From Desulfovibrio inopinatus DSM 10711 (GTDB lineage Bacteria > Desulfobacterota > Desulfovibrionia > Desulfovibrionales > Desulfovibrionaceae): a DNA stretch of 64,000 bases. A program made the translations under genes and the position numbers. The stretch lies in contig NZ_AUBP01000011.1 in assembly GCF_000429305.1 (NCBI RefSeq), forward strand, positions 1-64,000, read 5' to 3'. The number at the start of each line of letters is the position of its first letter. The first letter of the stretch is position 1. The notes beneath the pieces are model-generated. The model was given only the letters and a program-made list of their open reading frames with translations. It ran no database searches and was not told the DNA's origin. Below are positions 26,276-35,552 of this stretch, piece after piece.

Positions 26276-27388
26276 ATGTTTGATACATTACTGGAACAGA
26301 TAACGACATTTCTTGCCAGTCAGTTTCACCTTCCTTCACTCCCCGGTACAACAGGCTTCATTATTACTGTACTGGTATCGCTCATCTGCGGTCTTCTGGT
26401 GCATATGCTTCTTGTCATCGTCATTCGGCGACTTACACAAAAGAAGCACCCGAGAGTAGAGAAAGCATTGTCAAACAACATGAAGGGGCCAACCCGGTTG
26501 TTGGTCATGCTGTTTTTCTACTCACTCTTTCGTACGCTTTTTCTTTCAACAGAACCCAATCATTCTATAGAGAACGGCCTGCGCCTCTCCTGGTTGTTCT
26601 GCGTATCCTGGATTGCTTTTAATCTTTTAAATGTTTTTGAAGATGTATTACTCTCACGGATAAACCTTCTTGCAGACGATAATCTTCACGCACGTCGAAT
26701 TTTTACCCAATTCAAAATATTTCAGCGCGTCACGCAATTTGTGATCGTCCTATTGGCTATTGCATCGGCCTTAATGACATTTGACCAACTTGAAGCTATC
26801 GGCACAAGCCTTCTTGCGTCAGCCGGTGTTGCTGGTGTCGTTATCGGTTTTGCCGCTCAAAAGAGCCTCGCGGCCATTCTTGCCGGAATCCAAGTGGCGT
26901 TCACGCGTCCTTTTCAGATAGACGATGTCCTCATCATTGAAGGAGAATGGGGAAAGGTCGAAGAGATAACTCTGACCTATGTCGTTTTTCGCATTTGGGA
27001 CCAACGTCGCCTCATCATTCCAATCAATCGATTTCTTGAAAAAACGTTCGAGAACTGGACACGCACGTCGTCTGAAATGCTTGGTGCCGTCATTTGGCAC
27101 GTTGCGTTTCATACAAATATTGATGACATGCGACTTGAGCTGGAGCGTATTTGCCGTGATGAAGGCAGAGCCTATTGGGATGGACGGACAGCTGTTATCC
27201 ATGTTGTTGAATCAGGAATCGACAGCATGGAAGTTCGCGCCCTGGTCAGTGCGGGAAACTCATCAAAACTCTGGGAATTGCGCTGTCTGGTTCGTGAACG
27301 CATGGTACTCTACCTTTTACGGAATCATCCCGACTGTCTTCCCTCTCATCGCCTCAGTCTCCAAGACAAGAATTCAGCCTCCGCATAA
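26276..27388 (+). CDS. MscS-family mechanosensitive channel
   Basis: About 370 residues. Three N-terminal membrane helices, then the pore-lining TM3 and the conserved stretch TSLLASAGVAGVVIGFAAQKSLAAILAGI, followed by the beta domain FQIDDVLIIEGEWGKVEEI and the C-terminal cytoplasmic region. This is the standard MscS order; such channels release solutes on osmotic down-shock. ATG at 26276 is preferred to a TTG two codons earlier. It lies 44 bases after the small cysteine gene on the same strand. Confidence 0.9.
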   Translation: MFDTLLEQITTFLASQFHLPSLPGTTGFIITVLVSLICGLLVHMLLVIVIRRLTQKKHPRVEKALSNNMKGPTRLLVMLFFYSLFRTLFLSTEPNHSIENGLRLSWLFCVSWIAFNLLNVFEDVLLSRINLLADDNLHARRIFTQFKIFQRVTQFVIVLLAIASALMTFDQLEAIGTSLLASAGVAGVVIGFAAQKSLAAILAGIQVAFTRPFQIDDVLIIEGEWGKVEEITLTYVVFRIWDQRRLIIPINRFLEKTFENWTRTSSEMLGAVIWHVAFHTNIDDMRLELERICRDEGRAYWDGRTAVIHVVESGIDSMEVRALVSAGNSSKLWELRCLVRERMVLYLLRNHPDCLPSHRLSLQDKNSASA

Positions 27389-27464
27389 TTATTCCACGCA
27401 AAAACAAAACACCTCCAAGTGGTGTAAAAAATGCATGTCTTCTTGATAACACAAGGAGACTGTC

Positions 27465-27677
27465 ATGAATACGCACCTTATCAAAGAAGTACTGCTTCGG
27501 AAGGCTGGAAGATATATTGAATGTGGCATGCCGCGAAGTGACGCTGTGCAACGTGCATGTGCGGAAGTGACTAACGCCAGTATTTCACACAGTGCTGGAG
27601 GTCAATTTTGCCTACGTCGTGTTGTGGGCGGTGTTTGTCGAGAACTTCTCGCATCAGAAGAACCCAGTGTCCCATAA
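27465..27677 (+). CDS. Small hypothetical protein
   Basis: 70 residues, helical and basic (IKEVLLRKAGRYIECGMPRSDAVQRAC), with GGAG six bases before the ATG. No recognised family and no signal or membrane segment. Probably real on the strength of its ribosome site and composition. Confidence 0.6.
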   Translation: MNTHLIKEVLLRKAGRYIECGMPRSDAVQRACAEVTNASISHSAGGQFCLRRVVGGVCRELLASEEPSVP

Positions 27678-27731
27678 TACACATCATAGTTTTTTCGTAT
27701 GCATTGTATGCATCTCCTAAAAGTCCAATAG

Positions 27732-27760
27732 CCTTGGAGTGTTATGGCTGTCCTCCAAGG
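27732..27760 (-). terminator. Possible terminator after the UbiB-like kinase gene
   Basis: Inverted repeat CCTTGGAG / CTCCAAGG with a 13-base loop, 55 bases beyond the end of the minus-strand kinase gene. The T run after it is short. Confidence 0.35.
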
Positions 27761-27814
27761 AGATGACATCCTAGCTCGTCACGATATTTCAGGAAGGTAA
27801 TAAGGAGAACACCT

Positions 27815-29365
27815 TTATTTCAAACCAATAACGATCCGCAAAGCACCGACGGCAAAAAGCAATACGGCGATTTCATTTTTCCAAGGCAGCTCCATACCGA
27901 CAACAAGAAAGGCGGCCAGGATAAAGAGTCCCCCCTGGCAAATCGGCCGCATCATATTTCGAATACGCCCTTCCAAAAGATCAAGTGTTTCTCGAGAAAG
28001 TTTAACGTGCAGATTCTGTTCAGCCAAATCATTGAAGACAGTTTTGGCACGACGCATTGTTAAAGGAAGCCCAGCCAATTCTTGACCAATGGTAGGAAAA
28101 AGTCCTGCTTCAGCGCCAAGCGCACGGGTCAAATTGCTTTTGAGCACTGGCAAGACATCTTTGACGCCGTTGAAATTATCTACAAATGTCGTTCCCAGGC
28201 CTTCAATCAGCGAGGACACTCGCATGACATAGACAACTTCTTGAGGAATTTTGAATGGAAGGTCACGCATTGATGCCAGCGTAGTAAAAGCAATATCACG
28301 CATGGACGAAGCAGAGAGACGGGCATCTCCAAAAATATCGAATATACGCTCAGCAAACTCCGTCATTTTATCATCCGGGGCATCTGCAGCGACAACACCC
28401 AATCGTTTACACGCGAGAATATACAGCTCAAAGTCACGTTCATTTGCCGCTTTCACCACTTCAATCATGGCAATACGTGTCGCATTGGAAAGCCGCTTCA
28501 CCATCCCGAAATCAAGCAAAGCCAATCGCCCTCCTTTCTGGACAAGGAGGTTGCCTGGATGAGGATCGGCATGAAAAAAGCCCGCGATAAGCATTTGCTC
28601 CATATAAAAAACGACAAGCTTGGAGATGAGTTTTTCACCATCAATCCCCATGGCCCCAATGGCTTCTTTATCGTCAATGCGGACACCATCGATGAAGCTC
28701 ATGACTAAAGCATCACTTGATGTCAGCTCTCGATAGGCTTCAGGCAATGTGACGTCGGATTTGACGAAACGCTTTCGAAATTGTTCAAGATTTTCACATT
28801 CCGACAACATATCCGTTTCCCGACGAATCATATCGGAAAACTCGCTTATTACGGCTTCGAGAGAATTCCTGGTCAGTCGGCTAAAAAGCGGTTGAGCCAA
28901 CCATAAAATCCCACGCAGTAAACGGATATCTTTTTCGACGAGACGGTCAACACCTTGACGACGGAGTTTGACCGCAACACGCTCCCCGCTTTGCAACCTC
29001 GCTTCGTGCACTTGGCCAATGGAAGCACTGGCAAGAGGCGCAGAATCAAAAAAAGAGAAACACGAAGGATCGGGAAAAGCCCGCGCAAAAACCTTTTCAT
29101 ATTCCTCAGCATTCATGGGAGAAACTTGGTCGTGAATGGTCTTGAGCTTGTCGAGATATTCAAGAGGAAAAAAATCAGCCCGTGTCGCCAACACCTGAGC
29201 TAATTTCAAAAAACAGACACCAAGCTGTGCAATGGCGTCCATAAGTTTTTCCGGGGACAAAGGCCGAAACCAGAGAAATTTCGGCCGTCCCCGAACAAGA
29301 AGGAACACGGTCAGCGTGAAGTGTAATGCGCACAGAACACGCCCCGGTGAATAGGGATGTTTCAA
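27815..29365 (-). CDS. ABC1/UbiB-family protein kinase-like protein
   Basis: 516 residues. Atypical-kinase motifs: FLKLAQVLATRADFFP (the KxGQ motif, here KLAQ), the Ala-rich loop PLASASIGQVHEA, VAVKLRR, the catalytic FHADPHPGNLLV and the DFG in LALLDFGMVK. One or two hydrophobic helices close the protein (LFILAAFLVVGMELPW). UbiB proteins support ubiquinone synthesis, but UbiB-like ABC1 proteins also occur in anaerobes that use menaquinone, so the role here is open. The start codon is TTG at 29363-29365, overlapping the TGA of the phasin-like gene (TTGA), so translation is coupled. Confidence 0.85.
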   Translation of the reverse strand: MKHPYSPGRVLCALHFTLTVFLLVRGRPKFLWFRPLSPEKLMDAIAQLGVCFLKLAQVLATRADFFPLEYLDKLKTIHDQVSPMNAEEYEKVFARAFPDPSCFSFFDSAPLASASIGQVHEARLQSGERVAVKLRRQGVDRLVEKDIRLLRGILWLAQPLFSRLTRNSLEAVISEFSDMIRRETDMLSECENLEQFRKRFVKSDVTLPEAYRELTSSDALVMSFIDGVRIDDKEAIGAMGIDGEKLISKLVVFYMEQMLIAGFFHADPHPGNLLVQKGGRLALLDFGMVKRLSNATRIAMIEVVKAANERDFELYILACKRLGVVAADAPDDKMTEFAERIFDIFGDARLSASSMRDIAFTTLASMRDLPFKIPQEVVYVMRVSSLIEGLGTTFVDNFNGVKDVLPVLKSNLTRALGAEAGLFPTIGQELAGLPLTMRRAKTVFNDLAEQNLHVKLSRETLDLLEGRIRNMMRPICQGGLFILAAFLVVGMELPWKNEIAVLLFAVGALRIVIGLK

Positions 29366-29634
29366 GATTTGTTCATCAACGCTTTGAGTTCCTCAATATC
29401 ATCCTTCGTTGCAAGCCCAAGTTCGGATACGACGTCCTTCACGGCCTCCCGCAAACGCGCATCGAAACTTTCGCGTTCTTTCTTGGCCCGGGCGACTGCT
29501 TCATCCATAAACTGTTTGGCCTCATCTTTACTGATATCGCCCCGTTTTTCCATTTCTGTGAGTTGTTCCGCAATTTTGTCTTTCGCTAAAAACGCGGCGC
29601 CAAGTCCGAGGTAGAGAAAATCGCTGGCTTTCAT
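29362..29634 (-). CDS. Phasin-like small helical protein
   Basis: 90 residues, mostly one long amphipathic helix after the conserved start DFLYLGLGAAFLAKDKI; it ends DDIEELKALMNKS. It resembles the phasin/PHA-regulator (PhaF-type) family of small helical proteins that in PHA-makers coat polymer granules, and which in other bacteria precede ABC1 kinase genes. GGAGG lies ahead of the ATG at 29632-29634. Coupled by overlap to the kinase gene. No PHA genes are in the window, so a granule role is unlikely to be the only one. Confidence 0.75.
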   Translation of the reverse strand: MKASDFLYLGLGAAFLAKDKIAEQLTEMEKRGDISKDEAKQFMDEAVARAKKERESFDARLREAVKDVVSELGLATKDDIEELKALMNKS

Positions 29635-29745
29635 AAACACATTCCTCCTCACTACGTGAATACGTTGTATTGGATGGTCGGAACCATAACATATTCCGCC
29701 CGAACGACAAGCCACCACGTCCTGCCTGTATATTGGTGGTTTGCC

Positions 29746-29958
29746 ATGACACACAATCTATCGAAACTATTCTGCTCCCTGGTATCGGAATATTCTTTTT
29801 TTGGAAGGTTACACATTGATCGTATGAATCCACCATGGTACAGAATCAACAATAAATTACAAATTCATCAACCTCATTTCGACGAATGGAAAAGGCTTCA
29901 TCTGTTGTCATTGTCTGATCTGCACTTCACGTCTGGACAGACACCATACATTGACTGA
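29746..29958 (+). pseudogene. Remnant of a metallophosphoesterase gene (N-terminal fragment)
   Basis: A 70-codon frame ending at 29958 whose last part, NPPWYRINNKLQIHQPHFDEW then LHLLSLSDLHFTSG, matches the membrane-proximal N-terminus of YkuE-type metallophosphoesterases, including the metal-binding SDLH. The frame then hits TGA; the remaining family motifs (GDxxD, GNHD, GHTH) are absent downstream, where an RND adaptor gene begins 24 bases later. Upstream the frame extends to 29656 without a convincing start. I read it as the stump of a deleted gene. Confidence 0.5.
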
Positions 29959-29982
29959 TTTCTGCCAAGGGGGGCACGTAGC

Positions 29983-31254
29983 GTGGTTTCGACCGGAAAA
30001 AAATCCAACAGTGTTTCGTTCAAAGTTCCTTATATTTTGCTGCTCGGCTTTATCGTATTGGGTTTTATAACAGCGTGTGGCGAGAACAGTCAGGACGAAA
30101 AGGCCCAAAAGGCGGCGCAACAACAGGCGATTCCAGCAAAAGTTTTCAAGACCAAAACAGAAGATGTTAATGTTTACGGTGAATTTGTTGGAAAAACAGA
30201 AGCCGTCAGCACTGTCGACATCCGAGCTCGCATTGAAGGGTACCTTAAGGAACGACTTTTCCGCGAAGGTTCCATTGTCAAAAAAGGGGATTTACTGTTC
30301 GTTATCGATCCAAGCCAGCAGGAACAATATGTTAACGATGCCAAAGGCCAAGTCGATCAAATTATCGCTTTATTAGATAAAGCCCGTCTCGACGTCAGCC
30401 GCTTCAGCAAACTCTATAAAACCGGTGCTGTCAGCCGGGAAGAATACGATCAGAAAACAACGCATGAAAAAGATCTGAAAGCACAGCTTGATCGTGCGAA
30501 AGCCAACCTTGCCGAAGCCCAACTCAATCTCGGATATACCAAAGTATATGCACCGCTGACTGGTGTTATCGGACGAGCTCAGGCCAAAATCGGGGCACTG
30601 GTTGGCAAAGGCGAAAATACCCTTCTTGCGACCATTTCTTCCATTGATCCCATGTATGTCAATTTCAGTATTGCCGAAAAGACCTATCTTAATTTTGTCA
30701 TGCGGTACGGCGCCAAAGGGCGGGGAGACGAAACTCCCATGCGCATGGAACTGATTTTAGCCGACGGCCTTGTCTATGCGGAAAAAGGGAAGCCCGATAT
30801 GGCTGACCGCGAGGTCGACCCGACAACGGGAACTCTCGGTGTACGAGCTGTTTTTCCCAACCCCGACAATATTCTCAAATCGGGACAATTTGCGAAAGTA
30901 CGTTTTGTTGTCAATGAATTGAAAAATGCGGTTATCATTCCACAACGCGCTGTTGTCTCGTTTCAAGGATCCAAAGCCGTGCTTGTCGTGAAAGACGACG
31001 GTACCGTGGAACGCCGCCCCATTACACTCGGCCCCCAGGCTCCCGATAATATGCAGGTCATTCAGGAAGGACTGAAAGCCGGTGATCTTGTTATTTCCGA
31101 GGGCGTCAACAAAATCCGCCCCGGCGATAAAGTGACTCCTCAGATGGACTCTACAGATGAATCCAGCGGAACGAAGGATGCTCCGGTCTTCTCGGACGAA
31201 GAATCTGCACAACAAACACAGGGCGATGCAGGTACTCCCACGAAGGAGAACTAG
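29983..31254 (+). CDS. RND efflux periplasmic adaptor lipoprotein
   Basis: 423 residues, membrane-fusion protein of the AcrA/MexA family. Lipoprotein signal with lipobox ITAC (about residue 28), then the biotinyl-lipoyl-like half-motif DIRARIEGYLKERLFREGSIVKKGDLLF, the alpha-helical hairpin (VNDAKGQVDQIIALLDKA...KANLAEAQLNLGYTKVYAPL), and the beta-barrel region up to GEKITPQ-like GDKVTPQM. A GTG at 29983 is the start (GGGGGG upstream). It bridges the inner-membrane pump 31258-34407 to an outer-membrane TolC-type channel. No channel gene and no TetR-type regulator lie nearby. Confidence 0.93.
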   Translation: MVSTGKKSNSVSFKVPYILLLGFIVLGFITACGENSQDEKAQKAAQQQAIPAKVFKTKTEDVNVYGEFVGKTEAVSTVDIRARIEGYLKERLFREGSIVKKGDLLFVIDPSQQEQYVNDAKGQVDQIIALLDKARLDVSRFSKLYKTGAVSREEYDQKTTHEKDLKAQLDRAKANLAEAQLNLGYTKVYAPLTGVIGRAQAKIGALVGKGENTLLATISSIDPMYVNFSIAEKTYLNFVMRYGAKGRGDETPMRMELILADGLVYAEKGKPDMADREVDPTTGTLGVRAVFPNPDNILKSGQFAKVRFVVNELKNAVIIPQRAVVSFQGSKAVLVVKDDGTVERRPITLGPQAPDNMQVIQEGLKAGDLVISEGVNKIRPGDKVTPQMDSTDESSGTKDAPVFSDEESAQQTQGDAGTPTKEN

Positions 31255-31257
31255 GCC

Positions 31258-34200
31258 ATGGTCAATTTCTTCATTGACCGGCCGATTTTCTCGGCCGTTA
31301 TTTCAATTGTCATTCTCATAGTGGGTACACTTGCGCTTGTATCGTTACCCATTGCCCAATACCCCCAAATTTCTCCCCCGACGGTGCAGGTGCAGGCCAA
31401 TTACCCAGGCGCATCGGCCAAAGTCGTGGAAGAAACCGTCGCCGCTCCTATTGAAGAACAGGTCAACGGCGCACAGGACATGATGTACATGTCCTCCATT
31501 AGTACAGACCAAGGGCAGATGATTCTGAACGTGACGTTTGCCATTGAACGCGATCTTGATCTTGCCACGGTTGATGTTCAGAACCGTCTCTCCTTGGCCC
31601 AACCGAAACTTCCCCAAGACGTCACTCGACAAGGAATCAGCGTCAAAAAGCAGTCTCCTGACATGCTGATGGCCGTCAACCTTGTTTCTCCAGATAACAG
31701 CTATGACGGACTATTTCTGAGCAACTATGCTAAGATCAACATCGCTGATACCTTGGCGCGTATTCCCGGCATTGGGAACATCAATGTGTATGGGAGTGAT
31801 GAATATAGTATGCGTATCTGGCTCGATCCGGATAAGCTTACACGACTCGGGCTCACGGCGACCGATGTTGCCAATGCGGTCAAAGAACAGAACATTCAAG
31901 CTCCGGCCGGCCAAATCGGCGGAGAACCGGCCCCTGCCGGACAGGAATTCCAGTATACCGTCCAAGTGAAAGGACGACTCGACCAAATTAAAGAATTCGA
32001 AAATATTATCTTGCGAGCTAATCCCGATGGGAGCACCTTGCGTCTTCGCGACGTTTCTCGCATTGAACTTGGCTCAGCCTCATATAACGCCTTTACTCGC
32101 CTGAACAGCAACCCGACCGCGTCTATCCTGATCTACCAGCTTCCCGGCGCCAACGCGCTCAATGTTGCCGATCAGGTGAAAGAACAAGTCAAAAAGTTGT
32201 CTCAAGCATTTCCCGAAGGCATTGAATTTCGTATTCCATACGATACAACACGATTCGTCATTGCATCCATTGACGAGGTCATTCAAACCCTCTTCGAAGC
32301 GCTTGTTCTTGTTTTTATCGTCGTGTTTGTATTTCTTCAAAATTTTCGAGCAACGATCATTCCCATGATCGCGGTCCCCGTCTCATTGGTCGGGACATTT
32401 GCTCTGTTTCCTGTTCTTGGCTTTTCCATCAATACCCTGACTCTTTTCGGCCTTGTTCTGGCCATCGGAATTGTGGTTGACGACGGCATTGTCGTAGTGG
32501 AGGCAGTCCAACTCCTCATCGATGAAAAAGGACTTTCCCCCAAAGAAGCCACGAAACAGGCCATGGCCGAGGTATCGGCCCCTATCGTCGCCACGTCACT
32601 CGTTCTCATCGCCGTGTTTGTACCAGTTGCCTTTATGGGTGGTATTACAGGACGACTCTACCAGCAATTTGCGCTGACATTATCGGTTTCCGTGGCCATC
32701 TCGACGATCAACGCTTTGACTTTGAGTCCGTCACTGAGTGCCTTGCTTCTGAGGCCGGTCAGCGAAACGCGAGGCCCATTAGGGTGGTTCTATGGCAAAT
32801 TCAACTTCTATTTTGAAAAGATCACCGGGGGATACCTCGGCATTGTTCGCTCAGCCATAAAACGGGGTTTTATCTTCGTCTGTATTATGGGGGCGTTACT
32901 TTTTGCGACGGCATCATTGTTGAAAATTTTGCCGACGGGCTTTGTCCCCATGGAAGACCAAGGGTACTTTATCATCACAGTCCAGCTTCCTGAAGGGGCT
33001 TCGCTGCAGCGCTCCGATGCAACCTTGCGAGAAATCGAAGCATACCTTGAAAAAGCACCGGGGGTACACGATTACCTTGCTTTGGGTGGACTCAATATTA
33101 TCAACTCCACGCAAAGTTCCTATACCTCCTGTATCTTCGTTATTCTTGACCCATGGGATCAGCGTACAACTCCGGAACTCCAACTCCCGGCCATCATGAA
33201 GTCTGCACAGAACGCGCTCAATCACCTCAGTGATGGACTTGCCTTCTGTCTCAATCCTTCTCCAATCCCGGGTCTCGGATCGACGGGTGGTTCACAATTT
33301 GAACTCCAAGATCGTTCTGGTGGCGACATCACAGAACTCGCCAAGATTGCAAATGAATACATGAAAACCGTATCGCAGGATCCGGCAGTAACCGGAGTGT
33401 TTACGCCATTTAGCGTCAATGTCCCGCAATACTACGTCGAGGTGGACCGAGAAAAAGTCAAAAATCTCGGTATTCCGTTGAGTGACGTTTTCGACACCTT
33501 GCAGGCCAACTTAGGAAGCCTCTATATCAACGATTTCAACCTGTTTGGTCGCACTTATAAGGTTACCTTACAGGCAGAAGCGAATTATCGCGTCAAGGAA
33601 AGCGACATCGGACGACTCTATGTCCGCAACAAAGACAACCAGATGGTTCCGCTTTCGACGCTCGTTACAGTCAAGCACACTTCTGGGCCGCAATACATTC
33701 AACGGTACAACCTGTATAAAACCGTTGAAATCAATGCTTCCACTCCTCCCGGTTTCAGTTCGGGACAAACACTTGCCTCAATGGAAGCGGCGGCGCTCAA
33801 GACACTCCCACGTGACTACGGTTTCGAATGGACCGGCATCGCGTATCAGGAAAAATCATCCGGCAGCCAAAGCATCATCATCTTTGGGTTGGCCATTGTT
33901 ATGGTCTTTCTGTTCCTGTCGGCTCAGTATGAATCGTGGCTTATCCCCATTGCGGTTATCTTCGCGGTTCCTCTCGGTATATTCGGTGCCATGGCTGCGC
34001 AACTCATCCGAGGTCTCGACAACAATGTCTATGCGCAAATCGGTCTTGTTATGCTCATTGGTCTGGCCGCAAAGAACGCTATTCTCATTGTCGAATACGC
34101 AATGAACAAACGCGAAGAAGGCATGTCCATACTTGATGCCGCATTGGAAGCAGCCCATTTGCGCTTCCGGCCCATCCTGATGACGTCATTTGCCTTTATT

Positions 34201-34407
34201 CTTGGCGTCATTCCACTGGTCATTGCAGCTGGAGCCGGGGCTGCCAGCCGTCACGCTTTGGGTACGTCCGTATTTGGTGGGATGTTGGCAGCAACAATAC
34301 TGGGAACGATATTCGTCCCCTTATTCTACTTTCTCATTCAACGACTTATTGAAACGCGACGAGGAACGAAATCTCCTCCGCCCCAAAAGGATACTCCTAC
34401 CTCCTAA
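31258..34407 (+). CDS. RND multidrug efflux pump (AcrB/HAE1 family)
   Basis: 1049-residue inner-membrane pump, starting 3 bases after the adaptor stop. It has the family arrangement of two halves with six helices each and two large periplasmic loops: FFIDRPIFSAVISIVI at the start, YPGASAKVVEETVAAPIEEQVNG, the conserved Asp pair in the fourth helix region (GLVLAIGIVVDDGIVVVE), GFVPMEDQGYF, and the second-half MLIGLAAKNAILIVEYA. It exports amphiphilic drugs, bile salts or solvents using the proton motive force. Substrates cannot be predicted. A strong terminator closes the two-gene operon. Confidence 0.95.
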   Translation: MVNFFIDRPIFSAVISIVILIVGTLALVSLPIAQYPQISPPTVQVQANYPGASAKVVEETVAAPIEEQVNGAQDMMYMSSISTDQGQMILNVTFAIERDLDLATVDVQNRLSLAQPKLPQDVTRQGISVKKQSPDMLMAVNLVSPDNSYDGLFLSNYAKINIADTLARIPGIGNINVYGSDEYSMRIWLDPDKLTRLGLTATDVANAVKEQNIQAPAGQIGGEPAPAGQEFQYTVQVKGRLDQIKEFENIILRANPDGSTLRLRDVSRIELGSASYNAFTRLNSNPTASILIYQLPGANALNVADQVKEQVKKLSQAFPEGIEFRIPYDTTRFVIASIDEVIQTLFEALVLVFIVVFVFLQNFRATIIPMIAVPVSLVGTFALFPVLGFSINTLTLFGLVLAIGIVVDDGIVVVEAVQLLIDEKGLSPKEATKQAMAEVSAPIVATSLVLIAVFVPVAFMGGITGRLYQQFALTLSVSVAISTINALTLSPSLSALLLRPVSETRGPLGWFYGKFNFYFEKITGGYLGIVRSAIKRGFIFVCIMGALLFATASLLKILPTGFVPMEDQGYFIITVQLPEGASLQRSDATLREIEAYLEKAPGVHDYLALGGLNIINSTQSSYTSCIFVILDPWDQRTTPELQLPAIMKSAQNALNHLSDGLAFCLNPSPIPGLGSTGGSQFELQDRSGGDITELAKIANEYMKTVSQDPAVTGVFTPFSVNVPQYYVEVDREKVKNLGIPLSDVFDTLQANLGSLYINDFNLFGRTYKVTLQAEANYRVKESDIGRLYVRNKDNQMVPLSTLVTVKHTSGPQYIQRYNLYKTVEINASTPPGFSSGQTLASMEAAALKTLPRDYGFEWTGIAYQEKSSGSQSIIIFGLAIVMVFLFLSAQYESWLIPIAVIFAVPLGIFGAMAAQLIRGLDNNVYAQIGLVMLIGLAAKNAILIVEYAMNKREEGMSILDAALEAAHLRFRPILMTSFAFILGVIPLVIAAGAGAASRHALGTSVFGGMLAATILGTIFVPLFYFLIQRLIETRRGTKSPPPQKDTPTS

Positions 34408-34438
34408 GAGCAGTATTCTTCTTCAACGTTTATCTTCA

Positions 34439-34475
34439 AACCACCCGTCGCTAACAGTGGCGGGTGGTTTTCTCT
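34439..34475 (+). terminator. Rho-independent terminator after the RND operon
   Basis: AACCACCCG (34439-34447) pairs with CGGGTGGTT (34461-34469), followed by a T-rich tail. It also touches the end of the convergent methyltransferase gene. Confidence 0.8.
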
Positions 34476-35443
34476 TATCGGGTCGCATAAAGCGGACGAC
34501 TTACAATATATTCGGCGTGATGCGTATGATTTCGGATGGTCCAAGGAATATCCGGACATGAATCTGTCGTGTACGGAGGATTAATATGACCGTCACGTCC
34601 GGCCAAGAGTGCGCGAACATTGTCGATGCCACGCCCAGCATACGGACCTTCCAACGTTCCACCGAGCCAGTCGCTTGGAGCGGCAACATCGGACGACCAG
34701 GAATATGGATCAGAAACCACCAACTCACACCCGTGTTGGTGGCCAACACGCGAGAGTTCTTCAAGATGGCGAAGAGGAAATGGTACTTTGTCGAGAATAT
34801 TCAAGGAAGCCAAGCTGGCAAAACAATCAGAACGAAACGGCAGTGCAAGAGCATCACCGACAATAAACTCAACGGTTTCGTTTCGCAGTCTCTTCGGTAA
34901 GGCAAAAGAAAACGGCTGTGTAATCTGCCCTTCAACCGTTAAAAGTGTATCAATGCGACCAGTACGAACAAGTGACCGAGCCGCAGATATGAAAGCATGA
35001 GACAAATCCACCCCAACAGCAAGAAGCCCGCGACCAGCCGCTTCAAGAACAAGTCGGCCCACGGCGCAGCCCACATCGAGAAATGGTCCCTCGCCAAAAG
35101 AAAACAAGTTTGCCCAAGACGCGTACGCATCACTCGGTTTCACCAATTCATTCAATATTGCTGTATCTTCGGTATACAAGTCACCAAATTGACTCCAGAG
35201 ATACGCTCCAACTGTGGAATCTAACTCGTATTTTCCTTGCACAGCCGGCCGAGGTGTTGCAACGGGCGCAAGATCAGCCACACCGTCGCGGATGCTGTAG
35301 ATAGCTTGACACTGTGGACAAATAAGATTTCCCGTCCAAATATCATCACCAGAATAACATACGTCCGATTCATGGAAATGCAGCGGAGTTTGTGTTGCAA
35401 TATGCTCAGGGCAAATAATCAAGGGAAGTAAAAATTCTTTCAT
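34475..35443 (-). CDS. SAM-dependent methyltransferase with N-terminal Trm112-like zinc domain
   Basis: 322 residues. Residues about 5-60 have CPEH...CPQCQAIYSIRDGVADL, a Trm112/zinc-ribbon-like module. Residues about 115-250 are a class I methyltransferase fold: motif I in FLDVGCAVGRLVLE, motif II-like region in LLAVGVDLSHAF, and a DALALPF motif. Trm112-type modules usually sit next to methyltransferases that modify proteins or tRNA, but the target cannot be inferred. The ATG at 35441-35443 is used; a TTG six codons earlier is in frame. Convergent with the RND operon. Confidence 0.8.
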   Translation of the reverse strand: MKEFLLPLIICPEHIATQTPLHFHESDVCYSGDDIWTGNLICPQCQAIYSIRDGVADLAPVATPRPAVQGKYELDSTVGAYLWSQFGDLYTEDTAILNELVKPSDAYASWANLFSFGEGPFLDVGCAVGRLVLEAAGRGLLAVGVDLSHAFISAARSLVRTGRIDTLLTVEGQITQPFSFALPKRLRNETVEFIVGDALALPFRSDCFASLASLNILDKVPFPLRHLEELSRVGHQHGCELVVSDPYSWSSDVAAPSDWLGGTLEGPYAGRGIDNVRALLAGRDGHINPPYTTDSCPDIPWTIRNHTHHAEYIVSRPLYATR

Positions 35444-35552
35444 ACTGAAGATCACTCCCAAGTTACACAGTTAAAAAGTGAACGAGAGACCAAGATACAC
35501 ATCTACAAATCAACTATGTCCAATTGCTAAAATCCATTCACATCATGCAACA

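Noticed and set aside
27404-27430. Hairpin with an A run after the mscS-type gene
   Set aside because: The stem is followed by A's on the plus strand; as a terminator it would work only on the minus strand, where no gene feeds it.
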